Assembly (NCBI GenBank): GCA_034638255.1
Contig: JAWPGT010000076.1
Location: 42,519-106,518, forward strand
DNA from: Coprinus comatus
Lineage: Eukaryota > Basidiomycota > Agaricomycetes > Agaricales > Agaricaceae
Direction of reading: 5' to 3'
Length of the DNA: 64,000 nucleotides
The notes under the pieces were generated by a model. That model searched no databases and had not been told where the DNA came from. It saw only the letters and a list, made by a program, of their open reading frames with translations. Made by a program: the position numbers and the translations under genes. Of the stretch, positions 19,670-31,185 are shown one piece after another; the stretch's first letter is position 1; every line of letters begins with the position of its first letter.

Positions 19670-22600
19670 ATGGCCGCTTTGATCCCCTCGATCCCGGTTC
19701 TCACAGGCACTGCTAACTACCAAGTGTGGGAAGCACGTGTTTTGTCAATTGCCAATATGATCCACATGGATGGATGGTGTGTAGCAAGAATGATCGACGG
19801 CAGCGCTGCAAGGCCTGCAGCTGTTGGTGGTTCCCCTGCAACTGGCACCACTGCTATGGTACCCCCTACGAACGTTGATGAAATTCGAAAGTTCGATAAT
19901 TGTGAGGCATTTGCTCTTGGGATGTTAAATTCCCGATTGAGCAATGACATGCTTAGGCATGGTGAAACTACCTCCGACGGTCTCTGGACACACCTGAGAC
20001 GAGTCTATGGCACTTTTTCGGCAGGTGCAGCTTACGAGCTGTATGCTTCTGCAGATTCTTTTCGGTTATCTGGTGTGAATGATCCCTCTAAGGAGATCTC
20101 TACCTTCCGAAATTATTTTACGCAGCTTGAGCAAGCCTCGCCCCCAATTAACGTCCCCGGTATCCTCCGAGCGCTGATGTTGATGACTCGCATTCCTCCT
20201 CAATGGAGTGCTACTCGTGCCGCCCTACTCGTTCAATATGGTAACTCCCTCTTGAACCTAACGGTTCAGATCGTCTCCGATGCAATTATGGGTGCATGGC
20301 GAAACTCCCGTGGAGCTGCTTCTGCTTCTCGTGCCGCTTCTACCGGCATTAAAAACTACAAGGGTGCAAAGCCCTATTCTAAACCCTCCGGTGGCGCTCC
20401 TCAGCAGCCCCAACAACAACAACAGAATGCTTCTGGGTCTAATTCTAGACCAAATCAGAACCAGAACTCCGGTTCCGGTGATGCTTCTGGGGGGGATAAA
20501 GATAAAAAGAAGAAGCATTGACGTGGAAAACGTGGAGGCAACAAGGCAAACAAAGCCGAAGGAGAAGATAGTAATGTCGACATGATCCTGTCACCCGCTG
20601 TTCTGGAGTCTTTCACGACTCCCACTAACAAACCTTCCTCCACTCGTTCTCTCGTCGAGAGGATGAAGACTACTGATCCCCGACTCAAGGCAGTGGCCTT
20701 GAAAAAGGCTGCTGATGAAGTTGTCGTGCACGGAGTCGAGCCTTATGTTGCTCCTCGTGCCACTCTTCTTCCTCCAGTTGGACACCTGGTTGGTCGTACC
20801 CAGTACCAGAAAAAGAAGGCAGAGGTCTTCGAAAGGATGGGTGCTCGCCTTGGCTTCGGCCCGGCTGAACCCTCTCCCCCGTCACCTCCACCATCCCTTG
20901 ATGCGATGGTTGCTACAATCCTTCCTGAAGAGGAAGTTGATTCGTCTTCGGTTTCTACGCCTGGGTCCCCCACGTGTCGATCTCAGTCTCCTTCTTATGT
21001 CCCACCTTCCGATGTTCCCGATGCGATCGCTGAGGCTGATGCCTATATGAATGATCCGGACTTCGATGCAGATGCTGACTACGAGGTCGATGATGGATGG
21101 TATAATGAGTACGTTCCTTTCTTCTCTCAAGAATTCTTCATTACTAAGTGGAACTTACAGAGATGCCCCCAAGCAAGCTTGGGGAGACGAACCAATGGCT
21201 CCATCAGACCCCATGTTCTAGAGCGCCATATTGGACTGCCGGACATTAGTCGGACTATTACGAGTTCTCTTTTTACATCTACTACTGTTTGTACTCCCGT
21301 TTTGAATATGATCCCTTCTCCTGTTTCTACTTGTGATTGTTTTGTCTTACCGACGAAATACTTAAAAGATCCTAAGAATAGTGATGAATCGTCGAATCAT
21401 CTTGATGATTGCTTATGCAACTTCTGCGAAGATAAAAGTAAACCTAATTATGCTAGAGAGTCTGCTATTTGGCTCCTTGATTCAGGCGCTAGCTTTAATT
21501 GCACACCGCATATAGCTGACTTTATCGAGTTAGAGAATGGAGAATTTGGTGGTGTCAGAGACGCCAGCAACAACCTCATAACCATAAAAGGTCGTGGGAA
21601 AGTTCTCTTCCAACACGAAGTAGACGGAGTCACTAGAACGACTCCACTGTATCCGGTCTATTATTTAGAGTCTCTCTCCACTAGAATCATTTCACCTGGC
21701 GCCTTATGGCTGCAAGGAATGAGGAGTGAGTCAAATTTAAAGAGAACCAACATATTTCGTTCAAACGGAAAATTGTTCATGCATGCATCATGCATCACAA
21801 CATTTAAAGTTATGGAAGATGCCCTCCACCATGTTCACACTAGGTTGGTGCGTCACTATACTGCGAACCAGGTGCTATCTTATTGCGCATCGAAACTTTC
21901 TGTTTATGATCTTTGGCACCGTCGATTGGCGCATCCTGGAAAGGAAGTATTGCGACAACTCCCAAAACACTCGGAAAAAGTACCCGAGTTTGACATTCCT
22001 ATCTCCCGTCAAGTATGTGATGGTTGTGCTCGTGGCAAAATGTCTGATGACGCACATCGTCCTTCTTTGACACGAGTGAAGTCATTTTTAGAATTGATCC
22101 ACAGTGATCTTCTAGAATTCCCCGTTGCCTCGTATCACAAGTACAAGTGGGCAATGATGTTCTATGATGACTATTCTAGCCATGCCTGGATCCTACTCTT
22201 ACGAGCCAAATCTGATGCCTTTGCGGCACTTGAAAGATTTTGTGCCTTTGAGGAAAAACAATTCGGTAAAACGATTAAACGGATCCGGACAGACAATGGC
22301 GGTGAATATGTCTCTAAACAATTTGAGGAATTCCTTCACTCAAAAGGGATAGTACACGAGACGTCTGCACCACATATACACCAGCAGAACGGTAGAGCAG
22401 AAAGACTGAACCACACACTTCAGGAAAAGGCGCAGGCCATGCGACTTACTGCATGCTTACCAGATTCTTGGTGGGAATTTGCCCTTAACATGGCAGTTCA
22501 TTGTTATAATTGAACTCCCATCAAACGTCTTGAATGGAAAACTCCCATGGAAATGGTAAACGGGAAAAAGCCAGATTTATCTGAGCTTCACGTGTTTGGC

Positions 22601-25189
22601 TGTGCAGCTTATGTTTTCATTCCAAAGGAATCAAGGGATGACAAATTATCTCCCAGATCTGAATTAATGATCTTCCTTGGTTATAATGGCGCTAACTTCA
22701 CGTTTATGCGACATCAAAAAGGAAATGTTATTTATACTGCAAAAACAGCTATTTTCGACGAGGGCTGGTATCCCAAATGTAAGCCAGATCACGAAAAACA
22801 TAAGGACTCCGGTTCTTCTAAAAACCCCAAAATAAATCCTCCTCCTCCAGCGTCTGATGAAGATGACGAGGATACTACACCTGATCTTTATCCTGATGAT
22901 CCTATGGACACATCTCGACAAGACGACAGTGATAGAACACCGTTACTGCCTAGACCACAAGGTCCGATTCCTGGACCATCTACTTCTCAAAAACCTCCTG
23001 TTCCCGGTCCGAGCAAACCCGCTCCTAGGAAAACAACAGTTGAGGAAGTCACTGATGAAGATGATGATGACGCGTTATCATACGCTGATCCCGAATCACC
23101 TATCCGTCAACCGAGTCCGAGCCCTGCTCCTCGATCTGACTCCACCCGTCCCATTTCTCCATCACCTGAATGACCTGCTAGACCTGTTGAACCTTTACCT
23201 CGCCGTTCCGGCCGAGAAAAGTTTGTTCCGTTTAGAGAAGGTAATGTTTATGGGGAGAGAACACATCCGTCTGAGATCCTACGAGACTATAATCACAATG
23301 AACCTCTACCACCTCAGGGGAGAGTTCGTCTCCGTGGTCACGATTTCAGAATCCGAAATCAACGAGATCGCCCTAAAGCAGATCCACGTCCTATTTCGCC
23401 CGAGGAAGTCCGAGAACGTCGCAATGAAATACGCAGACAACACGAGGATGCCTCACGGCAATATGTGAGGGAACAACAACCTGATGCAATGGAAGAAGAT
23501 GCAGATTGTAAGATTCAACGGATTACTAAGGAAGGGGGGTTAGAATTGATGAAATTTTTACTGGCAAAAGCGAGTTCAACTACAGTTCCTGAGCAATTCC
23601 GTGATCTTGTAAAATTGAATCCGGAGGAACGTAAACACTGGCACGAAGCTTGTCTCGAAGAACTAGCAGTGCTTAAAAAGCGAGAAGTTTACGAGTTGGT
23701 GAAACTTCCGGAAGGAAGGAAAACTGTAAAAAATAGATGGGTCTTTAATGAAAAAAGTGACAGTCGCAAACGTGCTAGACTAGTTGCTAAAGGATTTTCT
23801 CAAGTCGAGGGCATCGATTTTGATGAATTATTTTCTCCAGTAGTACGATATGAGTCCGCTCGAATCCTGCTCGGGTTAGCCACCCTTGAAGACTGGGACA
23901 TTGAGTCTGTTGATGTAAAGACAGCATATCTCTATGGCAAACTGGATGAGGAAATCTATATGGATCAACCTGAAGGTTTCAAACTTAAGGGCAAGGAACA
24001 TATGGTGTGGAGGTTACGACGTGCATTGTACGGCCTTAAACAAGCCGGCTTGGCCTGGTGGAAGGAGATGGCATCTTCCATGAACAAACTAGGTTTCAAG
24101 CGATGTGAATCCGATGCTGGTATCTATATTTATCGTCAAAAAGATGGCAAATTTGTCATTGCTGTCGTGTACGTTGACGACGTACTTTTCATGGGAAATG
24201 ACTCCGCCCTGCTTAAAAAGCTTAAAGGAGAGTTCATGAAAAAGTGGGAATGCCGCGACCTTGGAGAAGTCAAAGAATTTCTTGGGATGTGCATAAGGAG
24301 AGATCGAGCTAATCGAAAGATCTATCTTGATCAATGTGCTTATTTAGAAAAGATCCTGGAAAGGTTTAAAATCACTGGCTCAGACCGTGATACCAAACCG
24401 GCATGAACTCCGCTGCCAGAAGGGTACTATCCAGTTCCTAACGACAAGCCGATCAACTCCTCCATCCATTCTAGGTACCAACAGGTGATCGGATCACTGT
24501 TGTACATTGCTATTGGCATGCGTCCAGACATTTTGTTCACTGTGACTAAGCTTAGTCAACATTCTCATAACCCTACAGAAGAACATTTACGTAGAGCTCT
24601 CTACATTTGCAGATATCTTTTAGCGACTCGGGAATACCGAATGACGCTTGATGGTTCTGGTAATGAGGGCTTCATCACTTACAGTGATTCTGATTGGGCT
24701 AGTGATCCTTCTACTCGAAGATCCCAAACTGGTTATCTGTCCACTGTTGCATCCTGCCCGGTAGCCTGGGTTAGTCGATCACAGAAGACTATTGCGTTAT
24801 CGTCCACAGAGGCTGAGTACATGGCTATTTCCGATTGTAGTCGTCAGTCCATCTGGATCAGAAGCCTAATGACTGAACTTGGTTTACATAACAATGAACC
24901 AATGGATATTTGTGGAGACAATATGGGCTCTCTCTTTATCACACAAAATCCTGCCATTGAAAAGAGATCAAAACACATAGACATCATTTTCCACTTCATT
25001 CGTCAAGTAATTGATGAAAAGAAGGTTCAGCTCTATTTTATCCCAGGCACTGAGAACCCTGCAGATCTTCTCACGAAGAATCTCGGACATGTGAAGTTTG
25101 AATACTTCCGTGATAACTATTATGGGTTGGAGTTTTCTAATCCCACATATAGCGCTGCCAAGCGCTCAAATAATATGGTCCCAACATAA
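19670..25189 (+). pseudogene. Copia II gag-pol polyprotein, disrupted by four TGA codons
   Basis: One continuous frame encodes gag (from about 19670; a UBN2/copia-gag-like helical region followed by a Gln/Asn/Lys-rich tail), protease (LLDSGASF), integrase (HHCC; HSDLLEF, RTDNGGEY, NGRAERLN), a proline-rich linker, RT (YVDD) and RNase H (SSTEAEY). It is broken only by TGA at 20519, 22511, 23171 and 24404. At 22511 and 24404 Copia I has an Arg codon at the aligned site (YNRTP, KPARTP), so CGA to TGA is the simplest explanation. No frameshift was found. The element was once autonomous and is now inactive unless stops are read through. Confidence 0.92.
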
Positions 25190-25225
25190 GGTGCTTCATA
25201 GCTGCCATGTTCGTATTCAGGGGAG

Positions 25226-25464
25226 TGTTGAACTATTATTAGTTCTACAATGACATTCTTGTATGGCATCACGCTTGACGAATATATCTTCATGATTCCT
25301 ATCATGTGACCTAGTATATTCTCGCACAGACCACTGTAGATATGTATATAAACTTGTACTCTTGCATTATATACTTCAGTTCCTTTACTACTAACAACCA
25401 ACACCCTCAGTAAGTCCAGAGTCGTACCTACCCATGTTTAACACACTACGCTCTTGTTTTAACA
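25226..25464 (+). repeat. 3' LTR of Copia II (239 bp)
   Basis: Begins TGTTGAACTATTATTAG after GGGGAG and ends TTTTAACA. It has a TATATAAA box near 25346. It is more like the solo LTR at 40533-40771 (same length) than like its own 5' LTR. Confidence 0.9.
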
Positions 25465-28400
25465 GGGTGCTCTGCCTCTGCATCACCGATCAAGCCACAC
25501 ATCAGTTTCGTGAATGCGATTGCTTTCGATTGTGCTCGCCAACTGCCTGGTTCGCAACAGTTCACGTTGGATCTCAAGTCTATCGTTCGAGCTGCCGCTG
25601 CCACTCTCAAATCTGCTTCACCAGAACCCCCTGACCTTTCTGCCATCCCTTCCGAATATCATGAATTCGCTGATGTGTTCAGCAAAGCCAAAGCCGACAC
25701 ATTACCACCTCACCGACCTTACGACCTTAAGATTGATCTTGAGGAAGGTACCTCACCACCTATCGGTGTGCTCTATTCACTGTCACAAATCAAGCTCGAG
25801 GCCTTACATGAGTTCATTGACGAGAACTTAACTTCTGGTTTCATTCGACAATCTTCTTCTTCTCATGCCGCACCCGTTCTTTTCATAAAAAAGAAGGATG
25901 GTTCCCTCCGACTCTGTGTTGATTTCCGTGGTCTTAATCGCATCTCTAAAAAGGACCATTACCCACTTCCGCTCATTTCCGACCTCTTAGACTCTCCCCG
26001 AAAGGCTCGTATCTACACCAAGATTGACCTCCATCATGCTTATCATCTCGTTCATATCGCCGAAGGCGATGAATGGAAAATGGCTTTCCGAACTCGCTAT
26101 GGTTCGTTTGAATGGCTTGTCATGCCATTCGGGCTTACCAATGCTCCCGCTGCTTTTCAACGCTTTATGAACGACATCTTTTCGGATATGCTCAATGTCT
26201 GTGTAGTCGTCTATCTTGACGACATTCTCATTTATTCCGACGACATTGCTTCTCATAAAAAAACATGTCCACAAAGTTCTCAAACATCTGCACAAGCATG
26301 GTCTTTATGCTCGTGCCGACAAATGTGAATTTCATTCCGAATCGGTGGAATATCTTGGCTACATTCTCGGCTCTGGAGGTCTTACTATGGCTCAGGACAA
26401 GGTTCAAATTATTCAAGACTGGCCCGAACTGAAAAAGGTAAAGGACATTCAATCTTTCTTGGGTTTTGCAAACTTCTATCGGCGCTTTATCTATGGTTAT
26501 TCCAACATTGTTGTCCCTCTGACAAGGCTCACTCGAAAGGGTGTAGCTTGGTCATTTGACGGCGAAGCTCGGGATGCTTTCAATGCTCTCAAAAAAGTGT
26601 TTACTTGTGCTCCTGTGCTTACTCATTGGGTCCCTGATGCTCAAATCATCGTTGAGACCGACACTTCCGACTACGCTCTTGCTGCTATTATTTCTTTACT
26701 TACCAACGATGGTGACATCCACCCCGTTGCTTTCCACTCCCGTACCTTTTCTGCTCCCGAACTCAACTACGACACCCACGATAAAGAACTTCTCGCCATC
26801 TTCCAAGCTTTCCGAATCTGGCAACACTACCTTGAAGGAGCTTTGCTTCTGATTGATGTTGTCACCGATCACAAAAATTTGGAATACTTTTCTACTACTA
26901 AGGTTCTTACTTGTCGGCAAGCTCGCTGGTCTGAGTACCTCTCTGGGTTTAATCTTGTTATTCGCTTCCAACCTGGACGCCTCGGCACTAAGCCTGATGC
27001 TCTTACTCGTCGGTGGGACATCTACCCTAAGGAGGGGGGAGTCGGCTATGCAGCCGTTAATCCTCACAACTTCCGACTGGTCTTCACTCAAGACCAACTT
27101 GCGGCCTCTGTTCGTGCTACATATCTCCTTACTCCTGCTCTTCGTGCTTCTGTTATTGCTGACATTTCTAAGCTTCATTCCGATATACTCTCTTCTCTTT
27201 CTTCCAATGCCGAGATCGCCGTACACCTCATCGAACCAACAGGTCAGTGGTCTAGGGATGATCATGGATTCCTTCGCCTTGACGGCAGGATCTACGTCCC
27301 CGACGCTGAGAACCTTCGGGTTCAGGTTATGCAATATCATCACGACCATCCCCTTGCTGGTCATTACGGTCAGAATAAAACTCTCGAGCTTATTCATCGA
27401 GACTATACATGGCCTGGTATTTGGGAAATGGTCAAACTCTTTGTCAAGAGTTGTGTAACCTGTATGCGATCCAAACCGCAGCATCATCGGCCTTATGGCT
27501 TGCTTAAGCCGCTTCCGATTCCTTCTCGTCCTTGGGATTCTATCTCGATGGACTTCATTGAGAAACTTCCCACTTCTTCTGGCTTCAATGCGATTCTCGT
27601 TGTCGTTGACCGATTCACAAAGCAAGCTGTTTTTATCCCTTGTCATGATACAATTACTTCCGCTGACTTAGCCCGACTATTCGTTATCCATGTGTTCTCG
27701 AAGCATGGTGTACCATCCCACGTTACTTCTGATCGTGGTTCGGAGTTCATTTCTCATTTCTTCCGATCGCTTGGTGAAGCGTTAAACATGCAACTTCACT
27801 TCACGTCAGGTTATCACCCCGAAGGTGACGGTCAAACTGAACGAACTAACCAAACTCTTGAACAGTATATTCGGATCTACTGTAACTATCAGCAGACCGA
27901 CTGGTCAGAACTTCTTCCGCTCGCTGAGTTTGCGTATAACAATGCGCCAAATGCTTCCACTAATGTATCACCATTCTTTGCTAACAAGGGTTACCATCCT
28001 AATATTACAGTTTACCCCAAACATGACCTGGTGTCCGCTCGAGCTCGTGAATTCATGACTAACCTTGATGAGTTGCATGCGACTCTCAAGTTAGAGATTG
28101 CTTCCACTCAGAAAAGGTATCAGGCTTCCACCGACACAAAGTGACTTCCGTCGCCGAGCTTCAAAGTCGGTGATCAAGCATTCGTTAAGGCTCAATTCTT
28201 CCAAACTACTCGTCCTGCAAAGAAATTTGCTGAAAAGTATTTGGGTCCTTACAAGATCATTGCACAACCTGGTACACTTTCTTATACACTTCAATTACCT
28301 CCGAACTTCCATTCTGTACATCCTGTCTTCCATGTATCCATGCTCGAACCATTTACTGCTAATCCTTTTCTGAATCGTTCAGATCCTCCGCCACCGCCGA

Positions 28401-28627
28401 TTGAAATCGAAGGCGACGTTGAGTACGAAATCTCCCGAATCGTCGATTCCAAGATCGACTGACGTCAGGCCTGCAAACTACTCTACAAAGTTGCTTGGTT
28501 GGGATACGAGGATACGGATGAGGAGTTTTCTTGGTTGCCAGCGAATGAACTTGAGCATGCTGTTGAATTGGTTGATGCATTCCACCGTTCCTATCCCCAC
28601 CTTCTGGGGCCTCTATCTTCTCTTTAA
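25465..28627 (+). pseudogene. Gypsy B (chromodomain Ty3/gypsy) pol, 5'-truncated and mutated
   Basis: The frame starts mid-protein at the Copia II junction. RT follows ([30 protein letters not shown]), then RNase H (ETDTSDYAL), the integrase zinc domain (HHDHPLAGHYGQ...CVTCMRS), a core with MDFIEKLP, SDRGSEF and the catalytic-Glu region GDGQTERTNQTLEQY, and a C-terminal chromodomain-like segment (VEYEISRIVDSKI...). Lesions: a 1-nt shift in the A7 run at about 26258-26264, and TGA at 28142 and 28460 where Arg is expected. Protease and gag are absent. It is a dead element whose 5' half is not visible upstream of Copia II. Confidence 0.92.
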
Positions 28628-28985
28628 TCATCGTTCCTGATCGCCAATTCTGGGCTAGGCCCAACTTCAACTTCTTCTGATTTCATTTTATTTTGGCCGA
28701 TTGTGTTTCGATTTCATGTCTCTATCTCATCTCGTACTATACTCTCTTCTTGCGCTATTATCTTTGACCTATCGGTCATTTCGCGCACTTCAGCCTGTTC
28801 CTCTTCATTTTTGGCTGTCGGCCTTTACGTTACTACCTATCCTGATTTCTTCCAACAGTCACCAATTCATTTTCGAACTTTTCATTTTATTCTTACTTCA
28901 CTTTCACACCAGAGAGCACGAAATGGGATTGTACTTGTAGTAAAAAACAAAAACTATGATCTACAAGTACGACCGACACCGACAC
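28628..28985. other. Gypsy B spacer between pol and antisense gene
   Basis: Pyrimidine-rich, with no recognisable domain. It separates the pol stop from the stop of the antisense gene, so the two genes converge. Confidence 0.5.
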
Positions 28986-30065
28986 CTACTCTTCCTCACC
29001 ATCGGCATCCTCATCCCCCTCTCCTTCCTCGTCGCCGTCCTTTCCGTCATTCATATCCTTCAGGTCCTTCCTCAACCCCTTCATCTCCATCACCAAAGCC
29101 CCCAATGCCTGTCGCTGCCATTCCCAATGTTCCTTCTGCAACTTCCGCCATTCGAAGTGGTGACTCTCGTCGTGTTGTTCCCGTGTGTTGATTGTACATT
29201 CCAAACGGGACACTGCAGCAGTAAACTGGCCGATTGAGGCTGACTCTCGAGTGGGTGGGCGGGTGGTGGTCAACGACGAAGGACCAGCGACGGGAGCAGC
29301 AGGGCTGCCAAAAATTTCTTCATGAGTCAATGACGACCCACTGAAATCCATCCACGATGGCGCCAATGCTGACGTTGAGGTTGCCTTACGAGGTACTGGC
29401 CTTTTCTTGACTGCTCGAATTTCTTCGTCCTTCTTCTTTCCCTTCTCTTTCTTCCCCTCTCCATCCATGTCCCTTCTGACATATCCCTTTTTGTCCTTAG
29501 CACATCGTTTGCAAGGCCCGTTCGGCTTTGCACCCTCCTCGCACACCACACCTAACCTGACACACCTCGTACATGCCACCCTACGTGGCCGACTACGTTC
29601 GGTTAGTTCGGGGCACGTCGGCACCTCAATATATACGACTTGCCTGTTGCTCACCGTTTTGCCCCTCACCCCTTCCACAACCACGACCTCGTCATCACTG
29701 TTCTCCACGGTGGCCTTCAACTTCTTCTTCACTACCACTACCGACGCCTTTCCATCCGACTCCCGACACCTCTTCACTGTCTCCACTTCTTGTTCCTGCA
29801 ACGAATTTGAGGATACGGTTGGGGTAATGGGCGGTGGTGTGGGAAGTCGGGGAGAGGTTGGTGCAGGGGTGGAGGGTATTGGTGTCGGAATTTCTGCCAT
29901 TGCCATTGCTGCCGCCATTTCCATTGGACTGGTGGGCCCCAATGATGTTGAGACTGCCTGCGCAGCCTTCCACACTGCTTCAAAGGCTTCCCGCTGCTCG
30001 CTACTCATGTTTAAGAAGTCGTACATGGTGGGCATGTTGGACATGGTGAGGAGGAATAAAGTCAT
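28986..30065 (-). CDS. Antisense accessory gene of Gypsy B with zinc-cluster-like motif, 359 aa
   Basis: An unbroken 359-codon minus-strand frame lies between the gypsy pol and the 3' LTR. Residues 1-100 include an Ala/Met/Pro-rich stretch. A Cys motif follows (CTRCVRLGVVC...GPCKRC, about 165-190) with C-x2-C-x6-C-x9-C-x2-C spacing like the first five ligands of a fungal Zn2Cys6 cluster; the expected sixth Cys appears to be Tyr (KKGYVRRD). A Lys/Glu basic-acidic patch comes next. The C-terminus (about 285-345) is likely helical or coiled-coil (WRKLQKEHWEWQRQALG) and ends in an acidic tail. It would be transcribed towards pol, possibly from the 3' LTR. No known function; a host gene captured by chance is the alternative. 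Confidence 0.65.
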   Translation of the reverse strand: MTLFLLTMSNMPTMYDFLNMSSEQREAFEAVWKAAQAVSTSLGPTSPMEMAAAMAMAEIPTPIPSTPAPTSPRLPTPPPITPTVSSNSLQEQEVETVKRCRESDGKASVVVVKKKLKATVENSDDEVVVVEGVRGKTVSNRQVVYIEVPTCPELTERSRPRRVACTRCVRLGVVCEEGAKPNGPCKRCAKDKKGYVRRDMDGEGKKEKGKKKDEEIRAVKKRPVPRKATSTSALAPSWMDFSGSSLTHEEIFGSPAAPVAGPSSLTTTRPPTRESASIGQFTAAVSRLECTINTREQHDESHHFEWRKLQKEHWEWQRQALGALVMEMKGLRKDLKDMNDGKDGDEEGEGDEDADGEEE

Positions 30066-30248
30066 TGTTGCCGCTCATCTTTTTAAGTCCAAATGCCGAC
30101 TGTCACATGTCCGACATGCAGTGACTTCTCAACTTCTTTTTGCCTCATGGTTACCATGCCCCTTCCGACTTCACTTCCCCGCAGTCACTTTAACTTTCCA
30201 CATTCACCACACTAAGTCCTCAAGGGCTCAGCCTTAATGGGGGGGCAC

Positions 30249-30700
30249 TGTCACGTACTGTGCCACCAACTGACCTTCCGACAACTCTTCTGACACTCCG
30301 ACAGTTCCGACTGTCAATCTTGTTATCGGTCGCTGACCTCTTGGACCTTCATCTCTTATCTGCTCGTCCTATTCCAACTTCCTGTTTCGGTTACTTCCCT
30401 TTTCGGTCGGCATCATCCTTTTTAGTATGTCGGTCCGTTGTCCTGTTATCTTATGTTTTGATATGTTATATTCCAATATCGGTAAACAATGTATTTAATC
30501 GCTAGTCGCTCATGTACATTCCTGAGTCTGATATCAACATAGTATCCGCACTCATCTCTGTCTCTGTCTTGTTCCGACTCTAAGTCAATCTTGCCTCTGC
30601 TCTCGTTCTCTACTCTCCTCCGTAATTCCTACCAACATTCTTTCCGACCGTTCGGTCCTCTTGCAAGTGAGGCTAATCGCAGTATTGGAAGGGCGCAACA
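30249..30700 (+). repeat. Probable 3' LTR of Gypsy B
   Basis: A strong polypurine tract (GGGGGGG at about 30239-30245) is followed by CAC and then TGTCACGTACTGTGCC. A unit ending GCGCAACA gives TG...CA ends and about 452 bp. No second copy exists in the window, so the right border is a best guess. Confidence 0.6.
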
Positions 30701-30757
30701 CATACATTGAAGCCAAAGCCTCAATCTGATGTTGCTAGCTCATCTCCGATCCCCGTT

Positions 30758-31140
30758 CTTAACAAGCAACACGTATACACAAAGACATAATAGTATAAGG
30801 ATACACACGAAGTGGTAGATAGTAGAGTGTGCTTGGTTGGAGAGAACAGAGTATAAGAGAACTTGATAGTTCGAGAACTGTAGAATACAGGAGTGAATGT
30901 AGACTACTTACAGGAGAATGTAATGGTCCGTGCTATGACTAGAAAGGAGTCAGATGTCTACTATGTGTCAGGTAATTATACATGAAACAGGAGTTGATAC
31001 AGGAGTTGAAACACATAAGTGAAACACTAACTACAACCAATAAGGAGCTGCCATATAATGCAAAGTAAAGTGAAATAATTAAAGTAAAACGAAATGAAAA
31101 TATCATGTGACTATCTAATTATAGTCCATATTTTCCAACA
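30758..31140 (-). repeat. 3' LTR of Copia III
   Basis: Reverse complement of the Copia I LTR family; it ends TTTTCCAACA at 31140 directly before CTCCCCTTTT (the polypurine tract read backwards). The outer end near 30758 has lost the canonical TGTTGAAAG. Confidence 0.8.
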
Positions 31141-31185
31141 CTCCCCTTTTCATAAGTGTAGTCAACAATTAAGCACCAATACTTA

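Larger units (their letters stand above)
19167..25464 (+). mobile_element. Copia II: full-length LTR retrotransposon
   Basis: LTRs lie at 19167-19385 and 25226-25464, with gag-pol in a single frame between them and a purine-rich GGGGAG before the 3' LTR. Flanks carry GGTGC at 19161-19165 and 25466-25470, each separated from the LTR by one extra base. They may be a 5-bp target duplication with imprecise ends. To its right the sequence enters a gypsy pol mid-domain. Confidence 0.93.

Noticed and set aside
26696..27646. 316-codon antisense frame inside Gypsy B pol
   Set aside because: It lies entirely over conserved integrase/RNase H coding sequence and its product is Arg/Ser-rich with no domain, a typical shadow frame. 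The 28986-30065 antisense gene differs in lying outside pol.
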